A stretch of DNA of 64,000 bases from Phanerochaete sordida. Taxonomy: Eukaryota; Basidiomycota; Agaricomycetes; Polyporales; Phanerochaetaceae. Below the pieces are notes generated by a model. It was not told where the DNA came from and ran no database searches. It worked only from the letters and a program-made list of their open reading frames with translations. Positions 1-10,964 of this stretch are shown here, in pieces. Position 1 is the first letter of the stretch. Each line of letters opens with the position of its first letter. Location of the stretch: NCBI GenBank assembly GCA_019973155.2, contig BPQB01000049.1:182779-246778 (forward strand). Direction: 5' to 3'. The translations under genes were made by a program, and so were the position numbers.

Positions 1-2716
1 ACGGCCAGTCCAAGGACTACCCGCAACACCCCAGCTACCACGAGGCCATGCTCGACCGTCGCATCAGCAACGCGTCGGGCTACTCGAACGACTTCAACGA
101 CGAGTTCGGCTCGATGGGCGTCAACCACGGTCTCGGCCTCAACGGTTTCCCCTCCTCTGGGCTCCCGCCGTTCCCTGACCGGCTCGGACGCGTCCAAAAC
201 GAATCGCGCTTCCAGAGCTCGGGCGTGCCACCGCTTTCGGCGGCATCGCACATGGGCCAGGGCCATGGCCAGGAGCTCATCAGAGGCGTCGCGCCGCAGG
301 CGACCCACCTGCCGTCGTTCGACGACATGAACTTCATGGGCGCGAGCCCGACGGTCTACGACCCGCCGCTGCGCTTGCCCGCCAGCGTCAACGATGACAT
401 GGCGCGGCTGCGGTTGCAGGGCTCTGGTGACCTCCAGACGTTCATTCGGTACGTGTGGTGTCCATCCGGAAGTTGGAGTTCGAACTCATGATCCTCTCCA
501 TTTCCTAGGCCATATCTGGATCAGTACACTCGGACGCCCAACCGTCTTGCGTTTGGGGAGCGCACGGTTATCGTAATGTCGTCCAAGGTCGCTCAGAAGT
601 CATATGGCACAGAAAAGCGGTACGTAACAAACATTACTGAGCAGCCCGCGTGACACCGACGGTGCTTCTTGTACTCCTCAGCTTCCTCTGCCCTCCACCA
701 ACAGCTATCATGATCGGTAACTCGTGGTGGTCTGATGTCCATCGCCGCGGCGAGGAGCCGAAACTTTGCCCACCGAGAGTCGTCGTCTCCATCTCGGGCG
801 AGCCTGCCCCCCAGGAGGGCTCCATCGAGTGGACGAGTGCGACCGGCAAGGCCTTCGACGTCTCAGATCCGCCCACCGGCACCACCTACATCGGGCGCTG
901 TGTCGGCAAACAGCTCTTCATCTCCGACGTCGACGAGAAGAAGAAGAAGGTCGAGGCACTCGTCAAGATCATGGCCCCTTCTGCCGACGACGAGCCTGAG
1001 CGCGTTATCGGCACTTTCCCCAGTCGTCCGATCAAGGTCATCAGTAAGCCTAGCAAGAAGAGGCAAAGCGCGAAGAACCTTGAATGTAAGTTGCTATGCC
1101 GTTATGCCGTACATATTTGAGTTTGGGGCTAATACTGCGGTCTCACTGCAGTGTGCATTAACCATGGCTCCACCATTTCGCTCTTCCACCGTCTGCGGTC
1201 CCAAACTGTCTCCACAAAGTATTTGTGTGTGTCAGGCTCGGGGTCCTCGTTCAAGGGCTCAGACGGCGCGCCTCTCATGGGCTTGGATCAGCGTGCGCGG
1301 TCGCAGACACCGTCGTTTATCGCGCGGACTGCTAGCTGGGGTGAGCTCTAACCCCGCGTCTTGGCGCACAGGGCCAGGTGCTAACGTCTGTCACTAGATC
1401 CATTCATTATGTACATCGTCGACGTCAACAAGCCTGCTGGTGGCATCGATACACCGCCACCCCCGCCACCGCAGCCGGAGTTCCCCTCTCCTCCGCCTAA
1501 CGCGATCCCGTTCACCAACAACGGGTCGCAAATTCCGATCTACTACAATCAGACCGTCGTTCTCCAGTGTCTGACATCGGGCGTGGTGAGCCCTGTGCTC
1601 ATCATTCGCAAAGTCGATCACCAGACCACGGTCGTCGGCGGAGGGCTTCAAGAAGGAGCCAAGGGCATCGCCGATCACTATTGTTGCGCCGGCGAGGTTT
1701 GCGGAGACCCGGTCTCGCAGCTGCACAAGATCGCGTTTGAAGTCTACGACCCTAACAAGGGAGCGCCCGAACCGGGCACTCCGGGGGTCAGCGGCGCGTT
1801 CCTGTCCTGCATGGGCGAGAAGGTCAACACCTACCGTCCCGTGGAGGGCCGCCAGTGGAACTCGAGCATCACCAACTCCGCAGAGGCCGACTCCCCTATC
1901 GCTGCGCCGGGCTCTCCGATCGCGGGCACCCCGACATCGGCAAACGGCCATGGCGACTACTTCGGCGGCAACGCTGCCTCTGGCAGCGCACCCAACTCGC
2001 CGATCCCCGCCGAGTTTCCCTCCAGCGACGGCGGAAAGGTCAAGAAGGGCAAGCGCGGCTCGTCCAGCGCGGGCGGCCTCAGCAAACCTGCGTCCCAGAA
2101 GGGCCGCAGACGCCCCACTTCTGCTGGGTCGGCAAGCGGCTCGATCTCGTCGAGCAGACGTGGCTCGAGCAGCGACTCGTCGGCGTCCTCCGGCGCCCTG
2201 TGGCAGGTGGACATCGGTGAGACGAGTGTCTGGACTATAGTCGGCGTCGGTCAGTGGCGGTCTCCTTTTCTGACTAATGCGCAACGCTGACATTGGTCCG
2301 CAGACCAAGTCCGATACAACTTCTACGTGCCGCCTGTGCTGTTCGACAACCAGAGCGCGCCCCAGACCGGGTCGTTCCCGATCCCCTCGAAACCTGTGAC
2401 GCCCTTCCCGAACGTCGTCAAGTACCTCCCGCCCGATCGTGCCGCAGAGGCCCCCAAGCCGTGCCCGCAGTCGCGCGCGATGATGGCGAAGCCGAACCCA
2501 CACGCGTCCAAGATGCTCACGGTGTACGGCGAGAACTTCTCGAAGACGGACCCAGTGACAGTGTTCTTCGGCTCAGACCCATCGCCGTACGTGGAGGTGC
2601 GGTGCACCGAGGTGCTGGGCTGTCTCCCGCCCGAGTCGAACAACATGAAGCGCAGGCCGATCATCCTCGTCCGGCACGACGGCGTCGTGTTCCCCTCCAA
2701 CACCTACTACCCTTGA
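1..2716 (+). CDS. CSL-family (RBPJ/Su(H)-like) transcription factor, 5' end missing
   Basis: CSL factor: a sequence-specific nuclear DNA-binding protein. In animals it is the Notch effector; fungi have CSL without Notch. Six exons are visible: up to 448, 509-619, 682-1085, 1152-1340, 1398-2251 and 2304-2716, all with GT-AG introns that keep the frame. The first residues seen form a low-complexity Ser/Gly/Pro N-terminus; the start lies upstream of the window. The Rel-homology N-domain begins around PYLDQYTRTPNRL and continues to FLCPPP and IGNSWW. The beta-trefoil domain carries the hallmark KKRQSAKNL and FHRLRSQTVSTKYL blocks. The IIRKVD and DPVSQLHKIAF blocks follow. A Ser/Pro/Lys-rich insert of about 150 residues (about 1770-2200) interrupts the beta-trefoil region, as is usual in fungal CSL. 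The C-terminal IPT-like domain (LTVYGENF, ILVRHDGVVFPS) ends in NTYYP. Identification is firm; target genes cannot be read from the sequence. Confidence 0.95.
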
Positions 2717-2998
2717 TTTCGTCTCTCGTGTGCTTTGGATCGCTGTCTTGTGCTCACTGCTTGTTTCACCCTGTGTACATACCTGGTAGCCGGTCGGACG
2801 TTTGGCCTCACTCTTGCATCGTCATCTTTCGCTGTCGCTATCTCATATCTAGAACCGTGTCTTGCTGCGTTGTCCCCATCCTAACTACTATTTGCATTGT
2901 GTACCTGTACTTGTACAATAGGAGGATAGACAAACTGTCTCTGGTCTCAGTGGCTGGCGTGAGCCGCTCCCGCGCGTGAGAAGTATGAGCCCGCCTGG

Positions 2999-3714
2999 AT
3001 GTGGAGCGCGTACGACCGCTTGACCATGTCTTCCACCGCGCTCTTCTCACTACCCTTCTACCTCTGGCACCTCTATGTCGAGCACCTCTGGAACTACAAG
3101 GCCGGCTCCTGGGTCGAGCGCACCGCGGCGACCTTCCGCGTCATGGCCTTCTTGGTCATCGCGCCGTTCGCCATTCTGACGATGCTGGTACAGCCCGCCC
3201 GCCCGCTCTCCACGCCCGCGCTCACCCCGCACCCGCACAGGACGTCGCCTCCTACGTGATCGCGCGCACGCTCGGCGTCATCGAGACGACGAAAGCATCG
3301 ACGAGCGGCGCGGCGCCGCTCGAGGCGGGCGCGCCCGCGCCCGTGCCCGCGATCCACGTCGCCTCGCCCGCGCGAGAGCCCACGAGCGACGGCGAGGACA
3401 GCAGCGGCGGCGCCGCGACGCCCGCGACGCCGTCCTTCCTGCGCGAGGCGGACAACGTCGTCGCGGAGGGCAACCTGCGGCTCGCGGGCGTCGAGGCGTT
3501 CTCGCCCGCGCCGTCCGCGCCGCCGTCGCCGACGCTCTCGCGGCGCGACCTCGGCGGCGTGCCGCGCCTGCGCCCGCTCACCGCGCTCGACACGCCCGAG
3601 AAGGGCTTCGCGTTCGCCGGCGCCGGCGGGGACTCGGGGTCGGAGGAGAACGGGGAGGGCGTGCAGGTGCGCCGGAGGCCTGGGCGCGGGACGGTGGGGG
3701 AAGAGAATACATGA
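2999..3714 (+). CDS. small predicted membrane protein, basidiomycete-type, function unknown
   Basis: Two exons, 2999 to about 3189 and about 3242 to 3714, join across a roughly 52-nt GT-AG intron so that ILTML runs into DVASYVIARTLG. The product is about 220 residues. The first 90 residues contain an aromatic segment (FSLPFYLWHLYVEHLW) and a clear hydrophobic helix (VMAFLVIAPFAILTML) continuing into DVASYVIARTLGVI. The rest is Ala/Pro/Ser-rich and disordered. The start could also be the in-frame ATG at 3026 (MSSTALFSLPFYLW). The frame stays open a little upstream of 2999, so a short 5' extension is possible. I do not recognise a named family. It probably sits in an endomembrane with a cytosolic disordered tail. 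It follows the CSL gene by 280 bp on the same strand. Confidence 0.6.
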
Positions 3715-3913
3715 TGGGGCATGGACTTGGATGGAATGTGCGTGCTGTTTTTCTGTTCTGCTGGCGGTGTTGCTGACTTTTACAAGGGAAAGGATTCGCT
3801 AGAGCAGCATACCTGTCGGCATAGATAGAGAGGATGCTTTCGCCTACTGTACACGACTCATACCCTACGACTACGATGACAGAATTACAACGCGTTACGC
3901 TCTATACATGCGA

Positions 3914-5962
3914 TCACTTCCGCGCAGCACCTGACGGCAATATGAACCTCTGAAATAACGAGTTCAGGACGACAGAAGACTGGGGCATCTGCCCGTATGC
4001 GATGTCCTGGAACTTGTCTTGCAGTGCGCTCTGCACAGATGGCTCCGAGGCGAAGCGGTGGAATACTTCGGTCTCCATCTTGAGGACATCGGGATATCTG
4101 CGTCTACGGTGAGTCGGTAGCATGGGTGAAGGGATTGCTAACACATACCTCCAAGTGAAGTCCGAGAAGAGCTCCTCCACGATGTTATCCTTCGAAAGCG
4201 CTTCTTCAAGAGCGGCGAAACACTTGTCTTGCAACTTCTCAAGCCCAAGCTGGCATTGTCTATCAGCGGTCAATTATGCCTCCCAAGCTAACGTTTCTCA
4301 CCTTTGTCGCTAGACGGTACATCGACTTCGGCGAACAAGAGACCGCATTGGGTGTCGTGGTACGCTGCGCCTGCTGTGTTCTCAATGGCGCAAACTCCAA
4401 GAAGTCGTTGTAGAGGTAGAGCAGTAAGGCTTGCCATCTACATAAGACAAGGTAAGTATCCAGACAGGTCGAAGATACTGCGCACTCACGTTCGGTGCGC
4501 ACTGTCAGGTATGAACAATGTTCTCTCTTGTGGTCCCCGTGCCTGCGGCTCCTGAGGATGGGCCTTCCGCTCAACCACGATTGTCTCCTCGACAGACGAT
4601 GGCACTTTGCTCGAGACCTCTTCGATCTACAACGAGAATCTGAACACTGCCGCATACATCGCACGAAACAGGAACTCACTATGAGAGGGATCGCCGTGTC
4701 CTTCGGATGCTCGTCCCTCCACTTGAGGATGGAATCGCTCGTCTCGAGGCTAAGCGCAGGCTTCTGCTGCGCCGCACCCTCCCCGCTTCCGACAGCCGTC
4801 TCCTCTGTATCTTCGCTGAGACTCAAGCTCACAGCCGAGTTGAAGTCGTCGAGCGAGACGACATCGATGTCCGTCGCACTCAGTGCAGCACTCGCGGCGC
4901 TCTTCGGCGTCGCTGTGCGATCGGTGAGCCCTCTGCCTGCAGCCCGCGAGATCGCAACGCTCACTTTCTTTGCTGGGTGTCGATTTGGGCACTGGAGGCC
5001 GCGCACTTGTTGCAGCGCTGGCGCGCCGCAGGGGCTTCTTCTCAGCGACCTCCTCCTCACACTCCTCCAGGTCGCTATCGCAGTCATAGCTGTACTCCTC
5101 CCTCGCCGACGTCTTCGCATGCACGCCCGGGACATCAACCACGCATCGATCGTAGATCTCTAAGACCTTCGGTCAGCGGCAGCTCCCAAAGCGCAGACAG
5201 AAGCGACGCACCCTCGCTAAACACCGCTGAAGCAGCATGCAGGAAATCGCTGCGCGCATGCACCGCCCTCGGCTTATGCGCGAGACCCGTCCTGCTGCGC
5301 GCAGAGCACAGGTATATCTGCGTATCGTCAAACTTCGCGCCACCGATCGACGCAAGGAAGGCTTTCTGGAAGAGCGCAGGGCGCACGGCCTCGAACGGCG
5401 GGCGGGGCGGGTGCACAGGGGTCTCCGGCACAGGCGCGGGCGCAGTCAACGGGGGCAGCGGAGGCACCGGCGGCAGGGGGAGCTCGGGCGCGCTAGGCCG
5501 CTCCGAGAGCGGGCTCTGCTGGCGCGTCGGCGGGGCGCTGGGGTCGCGGAGGAACTCACGGCGGAGGGGCGGCGTCGCCTGCGCGGGAGCGAGCGCGGGC
5601 GCGGGCTGCCTCGGCGGCGGCGAGAGCACGTGGAAGTCGTCGGCGAGCGGGACGGTCGGGTTCAGCGGCGAGAAGCCCGTCGTCTCGTTGACCGCGGCGG
5701 CGAAGGCGGTCGCGGGCGAGTCTGCGTCCGACGCGACGCTCTCGCGCAGGCGCGAGGGCCCCTTGCCCGGGCCCTTCTTCCGCTTCTGAGAGAGCGACCG
5801 CCCGGCCCAGCGCGCGGTGAAGCCCAGCTCGTCCGAGATGGCGTCGCCGCCGGGCGTCATGGGCCGCTCCCAGGGGCTCCGGGTGGGCGGGGGCGGGCTG
5901 AGCGCGAGGCGGGCGTCGCCGTCGGGGTGGTACACTTCGCCGTCGGCGTACATGGCGATCAA
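3914..5962 (-). CDS. BTB/POZ-domain protein with acidic and Ser-rich insert
   Basis: A fungal BTB/POZ protein, probably a protein-protein adaptor. The first exon (5962 down to about 5135) encodes a Pro-rich N-terminus followed by the opening of the BTB fold (ALFQKAFLASIGGAKFDDTQ, YLCSAR, KPRAVHARSDFLHAASAVF). Next come an acidic linker (YSYDCDSDLEECEEE) and a Ser/Asp-rich insert (DIDVVSLDDFNSAVSLSLS). The fold resumes with TWQALLLYLYNDFLEFAPL and a helical C-terminus (LGLEKLQDKCFAALEEALS, YPDVLKMETEVFHRFAS). The final exon ends QRFILPSGAARK. At least five introns, all GT-AG, are needed. The frame remains open upstream of the ATG at 5962 for about 65 bases (PYLLFHHLHDTYALIA), ending just after an AAAAAG acceptor-like site. 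The true first exon may therefore lie further up. Partner proteins, such as a cullin, cannot be read from the sequence. Confidence 0.75.
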
Positions 5963-6642
5963 GGCGTACGTGTCGTGGAGGTGGTGGAAGAGAAGGTATG
6001 GCGGCTCGGTCCGCGCAGCTTTTTATCAGATGCACGGAGCGACCCTGGGCAAAACGACACGCGACCTGCTCGTGGCAGCCTCGAGGCGGGGGTAGCAACA
6101 GCATCTTCGGGGCAGTGCGTTATCTGAAGGATGTGTCTGTCTATTCTTCCTCTGAATGGGCAGGCCTGGTCCAGAACAACGTGGTGGGACGAGCTACGGC
6201 CTCTGCTCTGATGACCGCTGCGTACTCGAAGACATGGGCTTCAGCCGCCGGCATGCCATGTCACGATTGCGAACCCAGTCAAAACAACGTCAGAAAAAAA
6301 AACATAAGAATGCACACTAGTTCCTACTATCAATATGAGCGTACCAACAGCGGCCCCCAGGCGATACGGAGGCCAAGCGGCCACGTGAGCGTCGGGGTTA
6401 GGGCGCGGGAAGGGCGGGACGCCACAAAGAAGAAGCCTTATGACGTCGATCGCGTGTGCGGGGCGCGATGACACCCCGCCGCACGATGACGTCGGCCCCA
6501 AGCCGTGACGCGTGCGCACGTCCCTGCCACGTCCGCATACTTAAAGCCCCCGTGGGCGACCGCGGGGGCCAGAACACATCCCTCGACTCCCTCCACAATT
6601 TTCTCTACATTCTCCAGCATTTATTCGCGAATTTCGACAAAC
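5963..6642. promoter_or_regulatory. divergent intergenic region between the BTB gene and the YHFSG protein gene
   Basis: This 680-bp gap separates two divergent starts and should hold both promoters. The part nearest 5963 may still be coding for the BTB gene. A TTAAAG element near 6541, about 100 bp before the ATG at 6643, is a weak TATA-like candidate. A pyrimidine-rich stretch (CTCGACTCCCTCC and following) sits directly before the start. Nothing else is recognised. Confidence 0.4.
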
Positions 6643-8028
6643 ATGTTTGCACCACGCACTGTCGCAGCCGCCAGGGCCAGCACGCGCGTCGCAGCGCGGC
6701 GGGTAGGCGGCGCACGAGTCTGCCAGCGGTTCCAGTCGAGCGCGCCCACGCCGCCGCCAGGCAGCTTTTCGTCGAACCTCGTCGCTGGCCTCACAGGTGG
6801 TGGTCTCGTCCTCGCAGGAGGTGAGCTACCCTAGAGTTGTGCAGAGACCCGGCCCTCTGACGCACCGCACCTCAGGCTACGCGTGGTATCACTTCTCCGG
6901 CACGAAGAGCACTATGCAGACCGCGAACCAGGTGAACCAGTACATCCAGGACACGAAGACGTCGATCGTGGAAAAGGCGCCGAAGAACCCGAACGAGGTG
7001 CTCAGCTTCCTACGCGGCGTCGCGAAGTCATACGCGGGCGCGGTGCCGGGCGCCGCGGGCTACGTCGACCAGACGTTTGACCACATCGACGCGCTGCGCG
7101 AGACGCACGGCCAGGAGTTCGAGAAGATCCTGCAGGCGACATACGACGACGTCGCCGGCGTGCTCAAGGACGTGCAGGGCAAGGGCTTGCAGGGCATGGA
7201 CGCCGCGACCGCAGCGAAGCTCATGAGCATCGTGACCAAGCGCGTCGGCGAGCTCAACGCGCTCGGGAAGAAGGTCGGCGTCGACGCGTTCGGGAAGCTC
7301 GAGGAGGCGTACCCGCAGCTCGCAGGCACGCTCGGGAGCTCGTACAAGGAGCTGAAGGCGCTCGCGGAGCGCAGCGGGCCCGAGGCAAAGAAACTTGCGC
7401 AAGACACCGTACAGCAGGTGCAGGACATCATGACCAAGAGCAAGGACACGCCCGACGCGCTGAACCGCGCGCGGGCGCTCGTCGAGGACAAGGGGCAGGA
7501 GCTGAAAGAGGCCGTATGGAGCGGCGCTGCGAAGGAGGCGGACAAGTACCCCGAGCTGAAGGAGCTCCTCAGCCAGAACAAGGCCGCGTTCGTCGCGGCA
7601 GGCGCCAGCTTCGGCTCGCTTGGCGACGTCGTCGACCGCGTGCGCCAGGTCGCCAAGGACGGCGCGGATCCGCAGAAGGTCAAGGAACTCCGCGAGTACG
7701 TGCAGAGCCGCGCAAAGGAGGCGCAGGAGAAGGGTTGGGAGGGGCTCCAGTCGTGGGTCAAGAGCATGCCTGGCGGAGAAGAGGTACGTTCTATTTCGTT
7801 ATGCTAGTCAGCGTACGATTTACCTGAGTTCTGTAGGCTCTGAAGAGCTTGTCAGACGTTGACGTGCAGTCGCTACTTGCGCTGACGAAGGACAAGAGCG
7901 AGGACGCTAAGCACCTGGCAGAGGAGACGTACCAAGATGTCCTGAAGGTTTTGAAGGAGAAGGCGAGCAAAGCGAAGAAGATCGCCGAAGAGGGAAAGAA
8001 AGAGGCGAAGCAGAGCAAGTCTTCATGA
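6643..8028 (+). CDS. probable mitochondrial helical-repeat protein with YxWYHFSG motif (long paralog)
   Basis: Three exons (6643-6820, 6876-7783, 7837-8028) with clean GT-AG introns give about 425 residues. The N-terminus is a typical mitochondrial presequence (MFAPRTVAAARASTRVAARR, rich in Arg/Ala and lacking acidic residues). A glycine-rich hydrophobic segment follows (NLVAGLTGGGLVLAGG), then YAWYHFSG. The remaining 350 residues are amphipathic, Lys/Glu/Ala-rich helices without Cys. They resemble apolipoprotein-like or coiled-coil repeats (GPEAKKLAQDTVQQVQDI, DPQKVKELREYVQSRAKEA) and end in a Lys-rich tail. I recognise this as a conserved fungal family without a firm function; it is plausibly an inner-membrane protein with a soluble helical domain. 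A shorter relative lies at 10965-11706 with the same intron after LAGG. Confidence 0.75.
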
Positions 8029-8550
8029 TTTCTCGGTTTCTTGGGGGACCATGGCACAGTGGATTACCTTTGGAAGTATTGTATAATTATAATAGCGTTG
8101 ATTTTCTGTCTTCAAGGGCGAGAGTGGTCAACCACGGTTCGCGACAGAGAAGTCATGCGTTCTTCGACGGTCCCAGAAGGCAGTCGCAAGTGCGCTCGAA
8201 GATACAGGTGACACAGCATCATATGAGGACCCCGTTCAATGTCAGCTCGTGCGCGCTGATGCAGCTGAAGTGGGCCAATGACGGGCATACCTCGCAGACA
8301 TCGCGTCTCCGGAAAGGATGGATCTGCAAGGATGAGTGCAAAGGATAGGAGCGAGAGAGCGCGGCATCTACGGATCCATGATCGGCTATCGCGGACTCCC
8401 CGCGCCCAGCTTGCGCGGCGCCGCGCACACCCCTCTGGCTCCTGCCTCGCGTCGTGTCCGCCCAGCAGCTCCTCGCCGCCTATATAATGGCTCGCACGCC
8501 GATCGAGGGGAGGCATCCCTCCGCACCTCTCCTGACCACCACACACAGCC
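8029..8550. other. intergenic region upstream of the SDR gene
   Basis: This stretch of about 520 bp holds the 3' flank of the YHFSG gene and the SDR promoter. The TATA box at 8481-8488 is listed separately. I see no supported gene; the small open frames here lack coding signals. Confidence 0.5.
8481..8488 (+). promoter_or_regulatory. TATA box of the SDR gene
   Basis: TATATAAT lies about 70 bp before the ATG at 8551, a normal distance for a fungal core promoter. The start itself is preceded by ACACACAGCC. Confidence 0.6.
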
Positions 8551-9785
8551 ATGTCCCCGCAGCTCGTCTGGCTCATCACCGGCACCTCGTGAGTCCCGCG
8601 CTTGCGCCACCCCGCACACACTGAGCACGCGCAGGTACGGCCTCGGCCGCGACCTCACGCTCGCGGCGCTCGCGCGCGGCGACAAGGTCATCGCGACCGC
8701 GCGCGCTCGCTCGTTCGCGCGCCTCGCGGACCTCCAGGCCGCCGGCGCGGACGTCCTCGAGCTCGACACGACCGCGCCGCTGCCCGCGCTGCACGCGATC
8801 GCGGAGAAGGCGGTCGCGCTCCACGGGCGCGTCGACGTGCTCGTGAACAACGCCGGTGCGTGTGCGCGGCGGATGTGTGCCCTGGTGTGCGGCTGATGGG
8901 TGTGGCAGGCTACATCGAGGTCGGCGCGCTCGAGGAGCTGACGTGAGTCTCTGGGGCGTGGCGTTGCGGGGTCTCCGACGCTCATGTGCCCTTCGCAGGC
9001 CTGAGGAGACCTTCAACCAGTTCAAGTGCGTCCTGCCCGCGTGCAGCGCGCGCCACGGCTGACCGCGCGCAGCACGAACGTCTTCGGCTGCCTGAACGTC
9101 GCGCGCGCGTTTCTGCCGTACATGCGCCCGCGCAAGACGGGCACCGTCGTCTGGCTCGGCTCCATCGGCGGCTGGCGGTGCGTGCTCCTTCTCTCTTCTC
9201 CTCGCGCACGCACTGACGTGAGCAGCGGCTCCGCCGGCTTCGGCGCGTACTCCGCGACAAAGTACACTGTGCGCGGTGCGTGGCCCCGCCGCTCTGACGC
9301 GCGCCGCCGCTGAGTGCGCGGACGCCCCTGCCAACAGCGCTCGCGGAGAGCATGCACAAGGAGCTCGCGCCGCTCGGGCTGCGCTCGCTCTGCTTCGAGC
9401 TCGGCTACTTCCGCACGACGTTCCTCAGCGCGGACCACCGCGGCGCGGAGAAGGCGCGCATCGCGGACTATGCCGAGATCCACACGAAGCTCGTGCCTGC
9501 GCTCGCCGGTGCGTCGCCCTCCCCCGCCCCTCCTCCGTGTGGGCGTGCGTGTGCTGACGCGTGTGCACAGCACACAGCGGCAAGCAGCTCGGCGACCCGC
9601 TGAAGGGCGTCGAGGTCATGCTCGACGTCGTGCGCGGCGAGGGCGTCGCGGCCGGGCGCGCGACGCCCGTCGTGCTCGGCCTCGGGAGCGACTTCTACGC
9701 GGATGTCAAGAGCGTGCTCGAGGGCAAGCTGCAGGAGCTCGAGGAGTGGAAGGACGTCATCTGCAGCACTGACCATAAAGATTGA
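8551..9785 (+). CDS. short-chain dehydrogenase/reductase (classical SDR)
   Basis: An NAD(P)-dependent oxidoreductase of the classical SDR family. Eight exons are readable: 8551-8588, 8634-8855, 8909-8942, 8999-9025, 9073-9177, 9226-9275, 9338-9508 and 9571-9785. The spliced protein is about 285 residues. The cofactor motif is TGTSYGLG, a variant of TGxxxGxG; LVNNAG follows at the end of strand 4. The catalytic set is Ser in WLGSIGG and YSATK. The C-terminal half (ALAESMHKELAPLGL, FELGYFRTTF) resembles fungal SDRs often annotated as oxidoreductase or NAD(P)-binding proteins. No targeting signal is seen, so it is probably cytosolic. The substrate cannot be told. The exons are short and the introns 45-60 nt. 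Confidence 0.9.
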
Positions 9786-9931
9786 AGAGCGCGTTCGGAC
9801 GGCGAAGAGTATTGTTCAGACGAGGCGAGCGTGTCGAGAGATCCAACAATAAATAGCAGGAGCATAGCGATAATCGACGACTGACTACAACTTCACGACG
9901 AGAGACACGAACGACGGCCAACGGGGCCAAC

Positions 9932-10366
9932 CTAGCAGCGATACCCCGCCGCCAGATTCATGCTCGACGGCTTATGCCTGAGTGGCGGGCACGCCTCGCG
10001 GTCGACACACACCTCGCGCATCTCCGGGATCGCGTTGGCCGCGGCGCGGCGCGCGGCCTGGTAGGCAGCCTCGCGCGCAGCCTCGGCGGCGACGACGTCC
10101 TCGAGGCCTTCCGTCGGCGGCGGCGCCTTGCGGCGCGACGCGGTGCTGGCTGTGCTGTGGATCGAGGCGGGCCGCGAGGAAGGCGGCGCGACATGGGGCG
10201 GCGCGATGGGTTCTTCGGTGGCGGGAGCGGGCTCGGCGGGTGCGGGGCTCGCGTCGCGCGTGAGGAAGTCGACGCAGTCGGCGGTGCTCTTGCGCGAGGG
10301 GTTCCGGGCGGGTCTGGGAGGTGGCGCGGTCTGGGGGGCGGGAGCCTGGGCGTGTTCGCTGGACAT
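9932..10366 (-). CDS. small Ala/Pro-rich protein, function unknown
   Basis: A single-exon frame of 144 residues starting MSSEHAQAPAP and ending NLAAGYRC. The ATG at 10366 is chosen over the upstream in-frame ATG at 10468 because a TATA-like GGGTATAAGA (minus strand, 10441-10450) lies about 75 bp before it and so inside the longer frame. The sequence is Pro-rich at first (TAPPPRPARNPSRKS), has a DCVDFLTRD block, and ends with an Ala-rich helix (VVAAEAAREAAYQAARRAAA) and a Cys-containing tail (REVCVDREACPPL). No family is recognised. The codon pattern and promoter placement support it, but expression evidence would be needed to be certain. Confidence 0.55.
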   Translation of the reverse strand: MSSEHAQAPAPQTAPPPRPARNPSRKSTADCVDFLTRDASPAPAEPAPATEEPIAPPHVAPPSSRPASIHSTASTASRRKAPPPTEGLEDVVAAEAAREAAYQAARRAAANAIPEMREVCVDREACPPLRHKPSSMNLAAGYRC

Positions 10367-10964
10367 GGTGATGGAGTGGGAGTGACTGAGTGGGTGCAGC
10401 AAGTGATAGTGTCTGGGAAGTATACTGCTCCCGCGTCGGGTCTTATACCCTCGCAGTAGAGTGGCCACAACGCAAGCCTTTGGCGATGTGGCGATGAGAT
10501 CTCAGGCATGTTCGAGGCAGACAAGACACGGCCTAGACTTTTCTGCGCTGTCTTTGTGTCTAAAGTTGAGCCTAGAACCGTTTGCACAATGGGCCAGTGG
10601 CACTGCACCTGTCCGCGAGGCCAAAGCGTCGCTAACGCTTTCGACACCGCATCCGGCGCTTTCGCGCGGCATAGGCAGAATGCTGCGCATCCTGCACGCT
10701 CCTCGACATGCCTGAAAGAGTCAATCCGCACCCAGCCTGCGGTACGTTCTCGTCGCCGGTGATGGTGCAGACGAAGGTCGAGTTGCCGCGTCGCCGCGTC
10801 ACGGACGCGTGCACGGCGGCGAGCGCCCGGCGCACGACTCAATTGTTGACGCTGACGTCCCCGCGCGGCAGAAGCTGCTCTTTTCTCTGCTCCTCCATGT
10901 CCCACCTCCGGCCTGGCCTATATAGGCCCTTACTACACACTGGACAGGCTACAACACCCTAGCT
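10367..10964. promoter_or_regulatory. divergent promoter region with TATA boxes on both strands
   Basis: About 600 bp between two divergent genes. For the leftward gene, GGGTATAAGA reads on the minus strand at 10441-10450. For the rightward gene, a TATA element sits inside the perfect 14-base palindrome GGCCTATATAGGCC at 10915-10928, about 40 bp before the ATG at 10965. No gene is supported in between. Confidence 0.55.
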
